A DNA stretch of 39,538 bases, taken from positions 1-39,538 of the forward strand of contig CAYRMV010000015.1 of the NCBI GenBank assembly GCA_964425255.1, written 5' to 3'. The notes under the pieces were generated by a model. The model was not told where the DNA came from. It ran no database searches and saw only the letters and a list, made by a program, of their open reading frames with translations. Positions 1-7,548 of this stretch are shown here, piece after piece; the stretch's first letter is position 1; every line of letters begins with the position of its first letter. The stretch is from CAYRMV01 sp964425255. GTDB taxonomy: Bacteria; Bacteroidota; Bacteroidia; Flavobacteriales_D; Crocinitomicaceae. The position numbers and the translations under genes are program-made.

Positions 1-1915
1 ATCCAGTTACAATTCTCATTTTTTCAGATAAACGCGAATCAATCATCGCAAAACCAGCATTTAAGAATGATTGAGCTTGGTAACTATCGCTTACTTTGGT
101 TGCTTCATCAATTTTAAATCCACCACGGCCATCTTCCAATGTTCCTAAGTTTTCGACGCTGAAAATTTGATCAGGAGATAATCCTAGCAATTCACTGTTG
201 AATTGAGAGTTAGCTGGTTTGAAGCGAGAAAAACCTAAGTTTCTTGCGTCAAACTGACGTGTACGGTATTGATTAAATCCACCAAACTTATATTCGATTT
301 TCAACTTTTTGTGTTCAACAGGTATGATGAAATCGTATTTCGCACTGTATATTTTTTCTTTTGTTGTTGACCAAAACATATTTCCTGCAGCTGTTGGAAT
401 GGTACCATTATTTTGTACCACTGCATAGTATTTTTCATTTGGATCGTCCTCCTTTTCCGCTGTTTTTTGATACACAACACGACGTAAGTTTGGAATGGTA
501 CGATTTACATCACTAAATCCACCTGTCCAGTTAAATTTCATTGCTTTTCCAATTGTATGTGTTCCTGTTAATTGAGATGTGTACAAATTGTTTTGTGTAT
601 ACCAAAAGTTCGTTGATTTTTCCCATTGTTTGGAAAGTTGATCCATTTCTCGAACACCTTTTCGAACGTTTACGCGATCATCCGAAGTAATGGATAACAT
701 ATTGAAAAACTGAATTTTGTTTCGATCATTCAAATTCATGGAAAAATTCAACATTCCTGTATTCATGATTGATTGTGTAAACACAGAATCTTTTAATTCT
801 GTACGTTGTACCACTTGTGTTGCTTCTTCTTCAAATTCACGACGAATCGTTTCGTTTGCGTTGAATGTATTGTTGTATGAATAAGCAGCAACCATTCCAA
901 GTGTTCTTTTTTTCATTTTGAAATTGTGCCCATAACCATATTGTAAACTTAAAGCAGGAAGCGCCATACGGTTGTTTGTACTCCAGCTTGGTTTAAATTC
1001 TTTTGCTAGAACGGCTTTATCCGCATTCTTCAAAGAATTGAAATCTTTGATTGATGGCATGTTTTCAGGTAAATCACGTCCATTTTTTCCTAATCCTAAA
1101 AAGTCAGTCCCGCTTCCTTCGTAAGTTGCAAATTGTCTGAATGTTGAAATAGTATTGATGGATGTTCCAATTTGAATTCGGTGAAATCCGCTGTCTTTTG
1201 GTGAAAGTGTATTAATGTTGATAACGCCTCCAGCAAATTCACCCGGTAAATCAGGTGAAGCAGACTTCGTAATAACGAGGTTGTCTAACATATTTGAAGG
1301 GAAAATATCAAATGAAAACGCTTTTTTGTCACTTTCTGAACTAGGAAGTGGAGCACCATTTAACAAAGCAAAATTGTATCTGTCGCTCAGACCTCGAATC
1401 ACAACAAACTTATTGTCTACCACACTAGCACCACTCACACGTTTTAACGTTTCACTTACCTTCGTATCTGGTTTGGTTTTCATTTCTTCGCTACTCATCA
1501 CATCCGATACACTTGCATTGTTTTTCTGCTCGTTAATCATACCAGATGTTCCCGATCGATCGATTTTTCCAACAATATTGACAACTCCAAGATCATTGAT
1601 TTTTTGCGACATTTGGAAATCAAGTTTAATATCTTCTCCTTTGTTTACTTGAATATCTTTCTTCGAAATAGAATCATAATCGCTGAACTTCAGGGTCATG
1701 CTGTATAATCCTTCAGGTAAATTTCCAAATTGATAATTACCATCTAAATCGGTCAAAAGTTGCTTTTTGGTATTTCCAAGAAGAATAATGTGAACACTTG
1801 GAATGGATAGACCATCTTTTGCATCCGTTACTTTTCCGCTAATGCTTCCGTTTTGAGCAAATAGACCTGTTGAAACTAGGGATAAAAGGAATCCTACAAC
1901 CCAATTTGATTTCAT
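1..1915 (-). CDS. TonB-dependent outer membrane receptor, C-terminus cut by window edge
   Basis: About 638 residues are visible from the ATG at 1915; the rest of the barrel lies left of the window. A signal peptide (MKSNWVVGFLLSLVSTGLFAQ) is followed by a carboxypeptidase-regulatory-like domain at about residues 23-110 (GSISGKVTDAKDG, then LTDLDGNYQFGNLPEGLYSM). The plug domain follows (VSETLKRVSGASVV, FVVIRGLSDRYNFALLNGAP, LPGEFAGGVINI), and then the start of the beta-barrel. This is the usual layout of Bacteroidota receptors for energised uptake across the outer membrane. The substrate cannot be told: no SusD-like partner is visible on this side. The upstream region holds three TATTAAT sites. 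Confident for family, none for ligand. Confidence 0.93.
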   Translation of the reverse strand, partial: MKSNWVVGFLLSLVSTGLFAQNGSISGKVTDAKDGLSIPSVHIILLGNTKKQLLTDLDGNYQFGNLPEGLYSMTLKFSDYDSISKKDIQVNKGEDIKLDFQMSQKINDLGVVNIVGKIDRSGTSGMINEQKNNASVSDVMSSEEMKTKPDTKVSETLKRVSGASVVDNKFVVIRGLSDRYNFALLNGAPLPSSESDKKAFSFDIFPSNMLDNLVITKSASPDLPGEFAGGVININTLSPKDSGFHRIQIGTSINTISTFRQFATYEGSGTDFLGLGKNGRDLPENMPSIKDFNSLKNADKAVLAKEFKPSWSTNNRMALPALSLQYGYGHNFKMKKRTLGMVAAYSYNNTFNANETIRREFEEEATQVVQRTELKDSVFTQSIMNTGMLNFSMNLNDRNKIQFFNMLSITSDDRVNVRKGVREMDQLSKQWEKSTNFWYTQNNLYTSQLTGTHTIGKAMKFNWTGGFSDVNRTIPNLRRVVYQKTAEKEDDPNEKYYAVVQNNGTIPTAAGNMFWSTTKEKIYSAKYDFIIPVEHKKLKIEYKFGGFNQYRTRQFDARNLGFSRFKPANSQFNSELLGLSPDQIFSVENLGTLEDGRGGFKIDEATKVSDSYQAQSFLNAGFAMIDSRLSEKMRIVTG

Positions 1916-1977
1916 GCTTTTGTTGTTATTTTTTTACAGCACAAAATTCCTTCAATTGCATGAGTTGGGCGTTAAAC

Positions 1978-2042
1978 CAATATTAATAGATTATTAATTA
2001 CAAACCCGATTTAGTGGGTTGAAGTGACTTTTATTAATATTG
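1978..2042. repeat. 11-bp inverted repeat with three TATTAAT sites upstream of a TonB receptor
   Basis: CAATATTAATA at 1978-1988 is the exact reverse complement of TATTAATATTG at 2032-2042. TATTAAT itself occurs at 1981, 1992 and 2032. The spacings of 11 and 40 bp are close to whole helical turns. The block lies 63-127 bp upstream of the receptor start at 1915, so it could be a regulator-binding region. A+T-rich DNA produces such matches easily, so this is only a candidate. Confidence 0.3.
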
Positions 2043-2098
2043 AATTAACAAACAAGAAATAGTTGCTTAATAAGTGTGGTGAAAATATGAATTTGATG

Positions 2099-2842
2099 TT
2101 AATCCTTTTTCATGTATTCATGCAAATCCAATAAAAAATTCATTTGTTCTTCGATGTGATTTCCGATAACAACTACGTTGACTCCTGCTTCGTGATAAGC
2201 TTGGATTTGTTCCACACTGCGAATTCCACCTCCAACAAGAATAGGTGTTTGTGTATGCTTACGTAATTCTGTAATTGTTTGTATAGGAACTTGTTTGTTT
2301 GCACCACTTCCAGCATCAAAAAAGACAATTTGTTTTCCTTGAAAAATCCCAGCTAAAGCTGTTTCTACTGCAATTTTGGTTTGATTTCTCGGAATAGGTG
2401 TTGTTTGACTGATATATGCAACAGAACTCGGACTTTCACCATCTATTAATAAATAGGCCGTTGAGATTATTTCTAAATTTGTTTGTAATAATGTTGGTAT
2501 GGCTTGCACATGATGGCCAATTAAAAAATCGGGGTTTCTACCTGAAAGTAAACTTAAAAAAAGGATGCCATCCGCTTCCGATGAAATTTGATTGGAACTT
2601 CCTGGGAAAATGACAAGTGGAAGGGAAGTGTGTTTTTTAATAATAGATGAAGTAAATTCAAATTCTTTTTGTGAGACCGTGCTTCCACCTATAAAAATAA
2701 AATCTACGTTTGAAAAATTAATTTTGTTAATTAATTGAATGATGTCTGCTTCATGTTGATTTTTTTCAGGATCAATTAAAACAGCAACTTTTCCTTTTTC
2801 ACTTTTAAAGGAATCGAGTATGTTCGAACTATTTTCTTTCAA
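2099..2842 (-). CDS. Geranylgeranylglyceryl/heptaprenylglyceryl phosphate synthase family (PcrB-like)
   Basis: This is a TIM-barrel prenyltransferase of the GGGPS/PcrB family, which joins a polyprenyl diphosphate to sn-glycerol-1-phosphate to form an ether lipid precursor. Visible motifs are VAVLIDPEK, FIFIGGSTVS, VIFPGSSNQIS, ADGILFLSLLSGRNPDFLIGHH, AYLLIDGESPSS, FFDAGSGANKQV and ILVGGGIRSVEQ, with the phosphate-binding GGG/GN loops near the C-terminus. The frame is open up to an ATG at 2917, but that would overlap the upstream gene by 89 bp and add about 25 residues not typical of the family. A TTG at 2842 gives 247 aa and a 14-bp overlap, and I prefer it. It is probably co-transcribed with the upstream phosphopantetheinyl transferase gene. 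The physiological product in Bacteroidota is poorly defined. Confidence 0.82.
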   Translation of the reverse strand: MKENSSNILDSFKSEKGKVAVLIDPEKNQHEADIIQLINKINFSNVDFIFIGGSTVSQKEFEFTSSIIKKHTSLPLVIFPGSSNQISSEADGILFLSLLSGRNPDFLIGHHVQAIPTLLQTNLEIISTAYLLIDGESPSSVAYISQTTPIPRNQTKIAVETALAGIFQGKQIVFFDAGSGANKQVPIQTITELRKHTQTPILVGGGIRSVEQIQAYHEAGVNVVVIGNHIEEQMNFLLDLHEYMKKD

Positions 2843-3449
2843 GCGGAGTAGAATTGAATGTATAAATACGATTGTTCTTTTCAAAGATAGTGATTTTACA
2901 TTCTTCCCAAAATTCACCTTGAAAAATTCGTCCTATATATAAGGTGTCATTTTCTTTTGTTAGACGAAGTTCTTTTTTGAAATCGATACCGTTTCTTCCT
3001 GCAAGTTTGTACAAAGTTTCTTTAGCTGACCAACAAGTCACCATTTCTTTTTCTGAAGAAAGATCAAATTCTTGACATTCGTCTTCGTGAAGAAATTTCA
3101 AAGCTACCCTTTTTGCTTTTGGAGCGATTTCTTCTAAATCCAAACCAACCGGATAAAATGGATGATAAAACAAAGCCGCAGCTTCGGATGTGTGACTGAT
3201 GGATAAAAAACCATTTTTGGGAGATTGGGGCGCGCCTGTTTCAGAATAAGTCAACGTTTCTTTTCCGAATAAGTGATTGCGAAGGATTCGAGTGGCAACA
3301 AATTCTCTTCTTCGTTTTTCATGTTGAAATCCTATGTAGACTTTCCATTCAATTTCCGTTAAAGCATCTAAATGATTGTTCAATTCAAATGAATTCAAAT
3401 CCAACTCAAGTAAATTTCCCTCTCCTATATGTGATTCTGTAATTTGCAT
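2829..3449 (-). CDS. 4'-phosphopantetheinyl transferase superfamily protein
   Basis: It transfers 4'-phosphopantetheine from CoA to a serine of carrier proteins. The family signature is present: PVGLDLEEI (metal-binding Asp104 and Glu106, counted from the chosen start) and CWSAKETLYKLAG (Trp140, Lys143, Glu144). ISHTSEAAALF matches the usual SxSH segment before it. The length of 206 aa fits Sfp/HetI-like enzymes. A longer frame begins at a TTG at 3488, but that TTG sits exactly where the -33 element of a TTG-N20-TACCTTTG promoter is expected, so I place the start at the ATG at 3449 with a very short leader. No PKS/NRPS gene is nearby, so the target (fatty acid ACP or another carrier) is unknown. 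Confidence 0.87.
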   Translation of the reverse strand: MQITESHIGEGNLLELDLNSFELNNHLDALTEIEWKVYIGFQHEKRRREFVATRILRNHLFGKETLTYSETGAPQSPKNGFLSISHTSEAAALFYHPFYPVGLDLEEIAPKAKRVALKFLHEDECQEFDLSSEKEMVTCWSAKETLYKLAGRNGIDFKKELRLTKENDTLYIGRIFQGEFWEECKITIFEKNNRIYTFNSTPLERK

Positions 3450-3457
3450 AATCTGTT

Positions 3458-3488
3458 CAAAGGTATTCTTTTTTGCAGAATCAATCAA
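3458..3488 (-). promoter_or_regulatory. Bacteroidota-type promoter for the phosphopantetheinyl transferase gene
   Basis: On the minus strand, TTG at 3488-3486, a 20-bp spacer and TACCTTTG at 3465-3458 match the known consensus TTG-N17-23-TAnnTTTG in every fixed position. The predicted transcript start is near 3452, only a few bases before the ATG at 3449. Confidence 0.6.
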
Positions 3489-3637
3489 AAGAACGATTCA
3501 CTCATTCAAATACCCCTTTGTTTTATAAAAACATCATTCTTTTACTTAGACATGTATAAAAAATTGAAAATTGATTGTTTTATCATGAATTATTACCGTT
3601 CAACAGCGTAATTTTGTTAATGTAAGTTAAAGAAAAA

Positions 3638-3692
3638 TTTACGTAAAATTGAATGAGCTGGGAATTTTACGGTTAATTTGTCTATATTTACG
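3638..3692 (+). promoter_or_regulatory. Operator-like repeats upstream of the TonB receptor operon
   Basis: CGTAAAATT at 3642-3650 and AATTTTACG at 3663-3671 form a perfect 9-bp inverted repeat with a 12-bp spacer. TTTACG occurs three times (3638, 3666, 3687), and TTTACGTAAA at 3638-3647 is itself a palindrome. Near-consensus -7 boxes TTAATTTG (3673-3680, with a TTG 21 bp upstream at 3649-3651) and TATATTTA (3683-3690) overlap the repeats. This suggests a regulated promoter for the three-gene operon starting at 3735; which box is used is unclear. Confidence 0.35.
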
Positions 3693-3734
3693 GGCTTTGT
3701 TGCTAAAAAAAAGTATAAAATTTAAACTGTACTT

Positions 3735-6700
3735 ATGTTACGAAAACTCAATTTGTTATTAGTAGGTATCTTACTGACAACGGTTTACGGCTTCTCTCAG
3801 TCCGGTCTGGGAACCGTAAGAGGGTCGGTTAAAGATGAAAAATCAAAAGCTCCACTTTATGGATGTAAAGTGCTTTTGAAACAAAATGGAACAATTAAAG
3901 GAGGTGCTAACACCGATTTTGATGGAAAATTCCAAATCAACTCCGTAACCCCGGGGGAGTATGATGTCGAAGTAAGAAATGAAGGGGAAGGATATCAACC
4001 AAGTGTAACAACGGGTGTGATTATCTCTGCAGACAGAATTACCTTTCTAGATGATCTAGAATTAGGGAAAGCGTCTAAAGTATCAGAAATCGAAGAGGTG
4101 AAGATTGTTGCCTATCGAGTTCCACTAATCGATCGTGATGGTGGTGCTTCAGGTGCAACAGTTACAAGAGAAGATATTTCTCGTTTACCTGTTCGTGACG
4201 CTACAGGGGTAGCAAGTACAGTTGGTGGGGTTAACGCACAAGAAGGATCCGGAGAAATCAGTGTGCGTGGTTCTCGTTCAGATGGTACCTATTTCTATAT
4301 AGATGGTATCAAAGTTCGTGGATCATCAAACCTACCGAAATCAGCAATTGAAGAGGTATCCGTTATTACGGGTGGTTTACCAGCAAACTACGGGGATGCA
4401 ACGGGAGGTATTATCTCGGTTACAACGCGTGGTCCATCTTCGAAATTCTTCGGATCAGCCGAATTAGTAACTTCAGGTTTCTATTTGAAAGGAAAAGATG
4501 AAAATGGATATGATGGTAAAGTATTTGGTTTAGACAAATATGGTTACAACTTATTCGAAGGAATGTTGTCTGGGCCACTTTGGATGCAAAAAGATTCAAC
4601 AGGTAAAAAAGTAAAACCAAGATTAGGTTTCTTAGTTTCTGCTAACATTACAGATGAGTTGGATAACCGACCATTAGCAAATGGAGGTGCTTACCGAATC
4701 AAAAAAGATGTTCGCGATGAATTATTAGCGAATCCTTTACGTCCAAATGCTCAAGGGACAGGTACTTTCCACAATGCAAATTTCTTGCGTCAAGATGACT
4801 TTGAACAAGTTAGATGGAGAATGAATGCACGTAGAACAGTGGTTTCGGCTTCTGGAAAAATTGACGTGAATACAGGGCCCAACGTTAACTTAACTTTCGG
4901 TGGTTCGATGAACTACTCATTTGGAAAAAACTATAGTTATTCTAACTCTTTGTTGAACTTTACAAACTTTGGAAATTCTAAGTCATTAGACTGGAGGGTT
5001 TATGGTCGTTTGTCTCAACGTTTTGTTAATAACCAAGAAGGTTCAAGCTCAAAAATTAAAAGTGCATTCTATAACATCATGTTCGATTACTCGAAATCAA
5101 TTGATGAATTATATGATGACAAACATGGATACAACATCTTTAACTATGGTCACGTAGGTAAATTTGTTACTACTCGTCGTCCTTCTTACGAGGCATTTGA
5201 CTCAAATGGAGATGGAATTGATGATCAATACCGTCACAATGGTTTCCGTGATATTCGTGTAGATTTCACTCCTTCTGAAACAAATGCTGCATTGGCTGCA
5301 ATCACAACTCAATACTATGATATCTATGCAGATGACGCAACAGGTCATTATGAAAACTTATTCCAAATCCAACAAGGAAATGCTTTGCGTAATGGAGATG
5401 CTCCTCAATCTGTATATGAAGTATGGAGTAACATCGGAACACCATTCAACTACTTTGGAAAAACAGAAAATGATCAGGTACGTGTAACAGGTTCTGGTTC
5501 TGTGAACATTGGCGACCACTCATTGTCTTTAGGATTTGAATTTGAACAACGCTTTGACCGTGGTTGGACATCAGGTACAACAGCAAATGGTGGGACAAAT
5601 GGACCATTAGGAATTTGGCAAATTGCACGTCAGTTGGCAAACTTCCACATTACTGAGTTAGATTTAAATGACTTTACCGTAGCGGATTCAGGGAGTTTCA
5701 AACAAATTACCTATTCTAGATTGAATTCAGGGTATGCCGCTCAATCAGGAACAGGTGTTTATGGTGGACAACAAAATGGAGATAACCAAACGTTCTTCGA
5801 TTATCAATTACGTCAAAAATTAGGTATGTCTGTGACAGATGAGACGTTTATTGATATTGATCAATATGATCCAGAAATGTTCCAATTAAACATGTTCTCT
5901 CCAGACGAATTGTTCAACAGTGGAAATAGCTTTGTTTCTTACTGGGGTTATGATCATACAGGTCAGAAAGTGCGTGGTAGAACAGATATCAACAAATATT
6001 TCAATGAGTTTGATGAAAACGGGAATTACAAACGTTTCATAGGAGCATTCCAACCTATTTATGTATCTGGTTATATCATGGACAAATTTGCATTCAATGA
6101 CATCATTTTCAACGTAGGTGTACGTGTCGATGTATTTGATGCAAATCAACCAGTATTGAAAGACCCATATTTGTTGTATAACGCATACACAGCAGGTGAA
6201 ATTCGTGAAAAAGCAAAATCAGATGCAACATTGGATTGGGTTTCTATTCCAGATGCGATCGGAGACGATTATGTTGTTTATGTTGACAATGTTACAACTC
6301 CAGGTCAAATCAATGGATTCAGATCGGGTGATCGTTGGTACAATGCTCAAGGAATTGAAATCGAAGATCCAAAATTAGTTCGTGGTTCTGCTGGTATCGC
6401 TCCTTGGTTAGTTGATCCATCTCAAACACGTGTTAATGCTTCTGCATTTGAAGATTACAAACCACAAATTAACGTGATGCCACGTGTTGCTTTCTCCTTC
6501 CCAATTTCGGATGAAGCGTCTTTCTTTGCTCACTATGATATCTTGACTAAACGTCCAACTACTGGATTCCGTTTTGATCCATTTGAATATCAATTCATTC
6601 AAAACCGTTCTGTGATTTTGAATAATCCAAACTTGAAACCAGAAACAACAATCGATTACGAATTAGGTTTCCAACAAGTTTTGACAAAAACATCATCATT

Positions 6701-7529
6701 GAAAATCTCTGCTTTCTACCGTGAACAACGTAACAACGTTCAGTTGATCAACGTGCAAGAGGCATATCCAAATACTTACCGTACTTATGGTAACCGTGAT
6801 TTCGGTACAGTAAAAGGGATGACAGTTGCTTACGATTTACGTAGAACAGGAAATTTAAGAATGACAGCAGCCTACACACTTCAATTTGCTGAAGGTACAG
6901 GTTCAGATGCAACTTCTGCGCAAGGTTTGATTAACGCAGGTTTACCAAACCTACGTAATATTTTCCCTTACGATTTCGATCAACGTCATGCTTTCCAAAT
7001 TACTGCTGATTACCGTTATGGATCAGGAACAGACTACAATGGTCCAACAATTGGTGATTTCAGAGTGTTTGAAAACACAGGTTTGAATATCGTTACGAAT
7101 ATCTTCTCAGGAGCTCCATATTCGGCTCAACAAACGATTACAAATGAAGGTGCTTTTAGTCCATTATCTTCAGGTTTATCTGGAACATTGAATGGATCTC
7201 GTAAGCCTTGGTCATACCGCTTAGATATGCAGTTAGATCGTAACTTCGAATTGGAGTTCGGAAAAGAAGATGGAAAGAAAAAAGTAGCATTTTTAAATGT
7301 GTATATCCGTGCAACAAACTTGTTCAATCAGTTTAACGTGTTGAATGTATATCGTGCAACAGGAAACTGGGATGATGATGGTTATTTAGCAGCTTCACAA
7401 TTCCAGCAAGCAATCCAAAACCAGTTAGATGAGCAATCTTTCCGTGATTATTATACAATGAAAATTCAAAATGCCTTCAACATTAGTGCTCCACGTACTA
7501 TCCGTTTAGGTGTTAAGTTTGACTTCTAA
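3735..7529 (+). CDS. TonB-dependent receptor with regulatory-like and plug domains, first gene of the surface-protein trio
   Basis: A 1264-aa outer membrane receptor. The signal peptide is MLRKLNLLLVGILLTTVYG with cleavage near FSQ. A carboxypeptidase-regulatory-like domain (about 27-115: GTVRGSVKDEKSKAP, TDFDGKFQINSVTPGEYDV) precedes the plug (about 125-235: SGEISVRGSRSDGTYFYIDG, SVITGGLPANYGDATGGI). A 22-strand-type barrel ends in RTIRLGVKFDF, with the terminal Phe usual for outer membrane barrels. An acidic loop DSNGDGIDD near residue 490 looks like a calcium-binding thrombospondin-3 repeat. It starts an apparent operon: the stop lies 19 bp before the next gene. No SusD gene follows, so this is not a normal SusCD nutrient locus. 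Codons favour CGT, GGT, AAC and TTC, suggesting strong expression. The ligand is unknown. Confidence 0.92.
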   Translation: MLRKLNLLLVGILLTTVYGFSQSGLGTVRGSVKDEKSKAPLYGCKVLLKQNGTIKGGANTDFDGKFQINSVTPGEYDVEVRNEGEGYQPSVTTGVIISADRITFLDDLELGKASKVSEIEEVKIVAYRVPLIDRDGGASGATVTREDISRLPVRDATGVASTVGGVNAQEGSGEISVRGSRSDGTYFYIDGIKVRGSSNLPKSAIEEVSVITGGLPANYGDATGGIISVTTRGPSSKFFGSAELVTSGFYLKGKDENGYDGKVFGLDKYGYNLFEGMLSGPLWMQKDSTGKKVKPRLGFLVSANITDELDNRPLANGGAYRIKKDVRDELLANPLRPNAQGTGTFHNANFLRQDDFEQVRWRMNARRTVVSASGKIDVNTGPNVNLTFGGSMNYSFGKNYSYSNSLLNFTNFGNSKSLDWRVYGRLSQRFVNNQEGSSSKIKSAFYNIMFDYSKSIDELYDDKHGYNIFNYGHVGKFVTTRRPSYEAFDSNGDGIDDQYRHNGFRDIRVDFTPSETNAALAAITTQYYDIYADDATGHYENLFQIQQGNALRNGDAPQSVYEVWSNIGTPFNYFGKTENDQVRVTGSGSVNIGDHSLSLGFEFEQRFDRGWTSGTTANGGTNGPLGIWQIARQLANFHITELDLNDFTVADSGSFKQITYSRLNSGYAAQSGTGVYGGQQNGDNQTFFDYQLRQKLGMSVTDETFIDIDQYDPEMFQLNMFSPDELFNSGNSFVSYWGYDHTGQKVRGRTDINKYFNEFDENGNYKRFIGAFQPIYVSGYIMDKFAFNDIIFNVGVRVDVFDANQPVLKDPYLLYNAYTAGEIREKAKSDATLDWVSIPDAIGDDYVVYVDNVTTPGQINGFRSGDRWYNAQGIEIEDPKLVRGSAGIAPWLVDPSQTRVNASAFEDYKPQINVMPRVAFSFPISDEASFFAHYDILTKRPTTGFRFDPFEYQFIQNRSVILNNPNLKPETTIDYELGFQQVLTKTSSLKISAFYREQRNNVQLINVQEAYPNTYRTYGNRDFGTVKGMTVAYDLRRTGNLRMTAAYTLQFAEGTGSDATSAQGLINAGLPNLRNIFPYDFDQRHAFQITADYRYGSGTDYNGPTIGDFRVFENTGLNIVTNIFSGAPYSAQQTITNEGAFSPLSSGLSGTLNGSRKPWSYRLDMQLDRNFELEFGKEDGKKKVAFLNVYIRATNLFNQFNVLNVYRATGNWDDDGYLAASQFQQAIQNQLDEQSFRDYYTMKIQNAFNISAPRTIRLGVKFDF

Positions 7530-7548
7530 CAATGAAAAGTGTATTAAA

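Noticed and set aside
1215..1652. 145-codon plus-strand open frame opposite the left TonB receptor
   Set aside because: It is the mirror of the strongly conserved plug-domain coding sequence, has low-complexity content and no promoter or signal.
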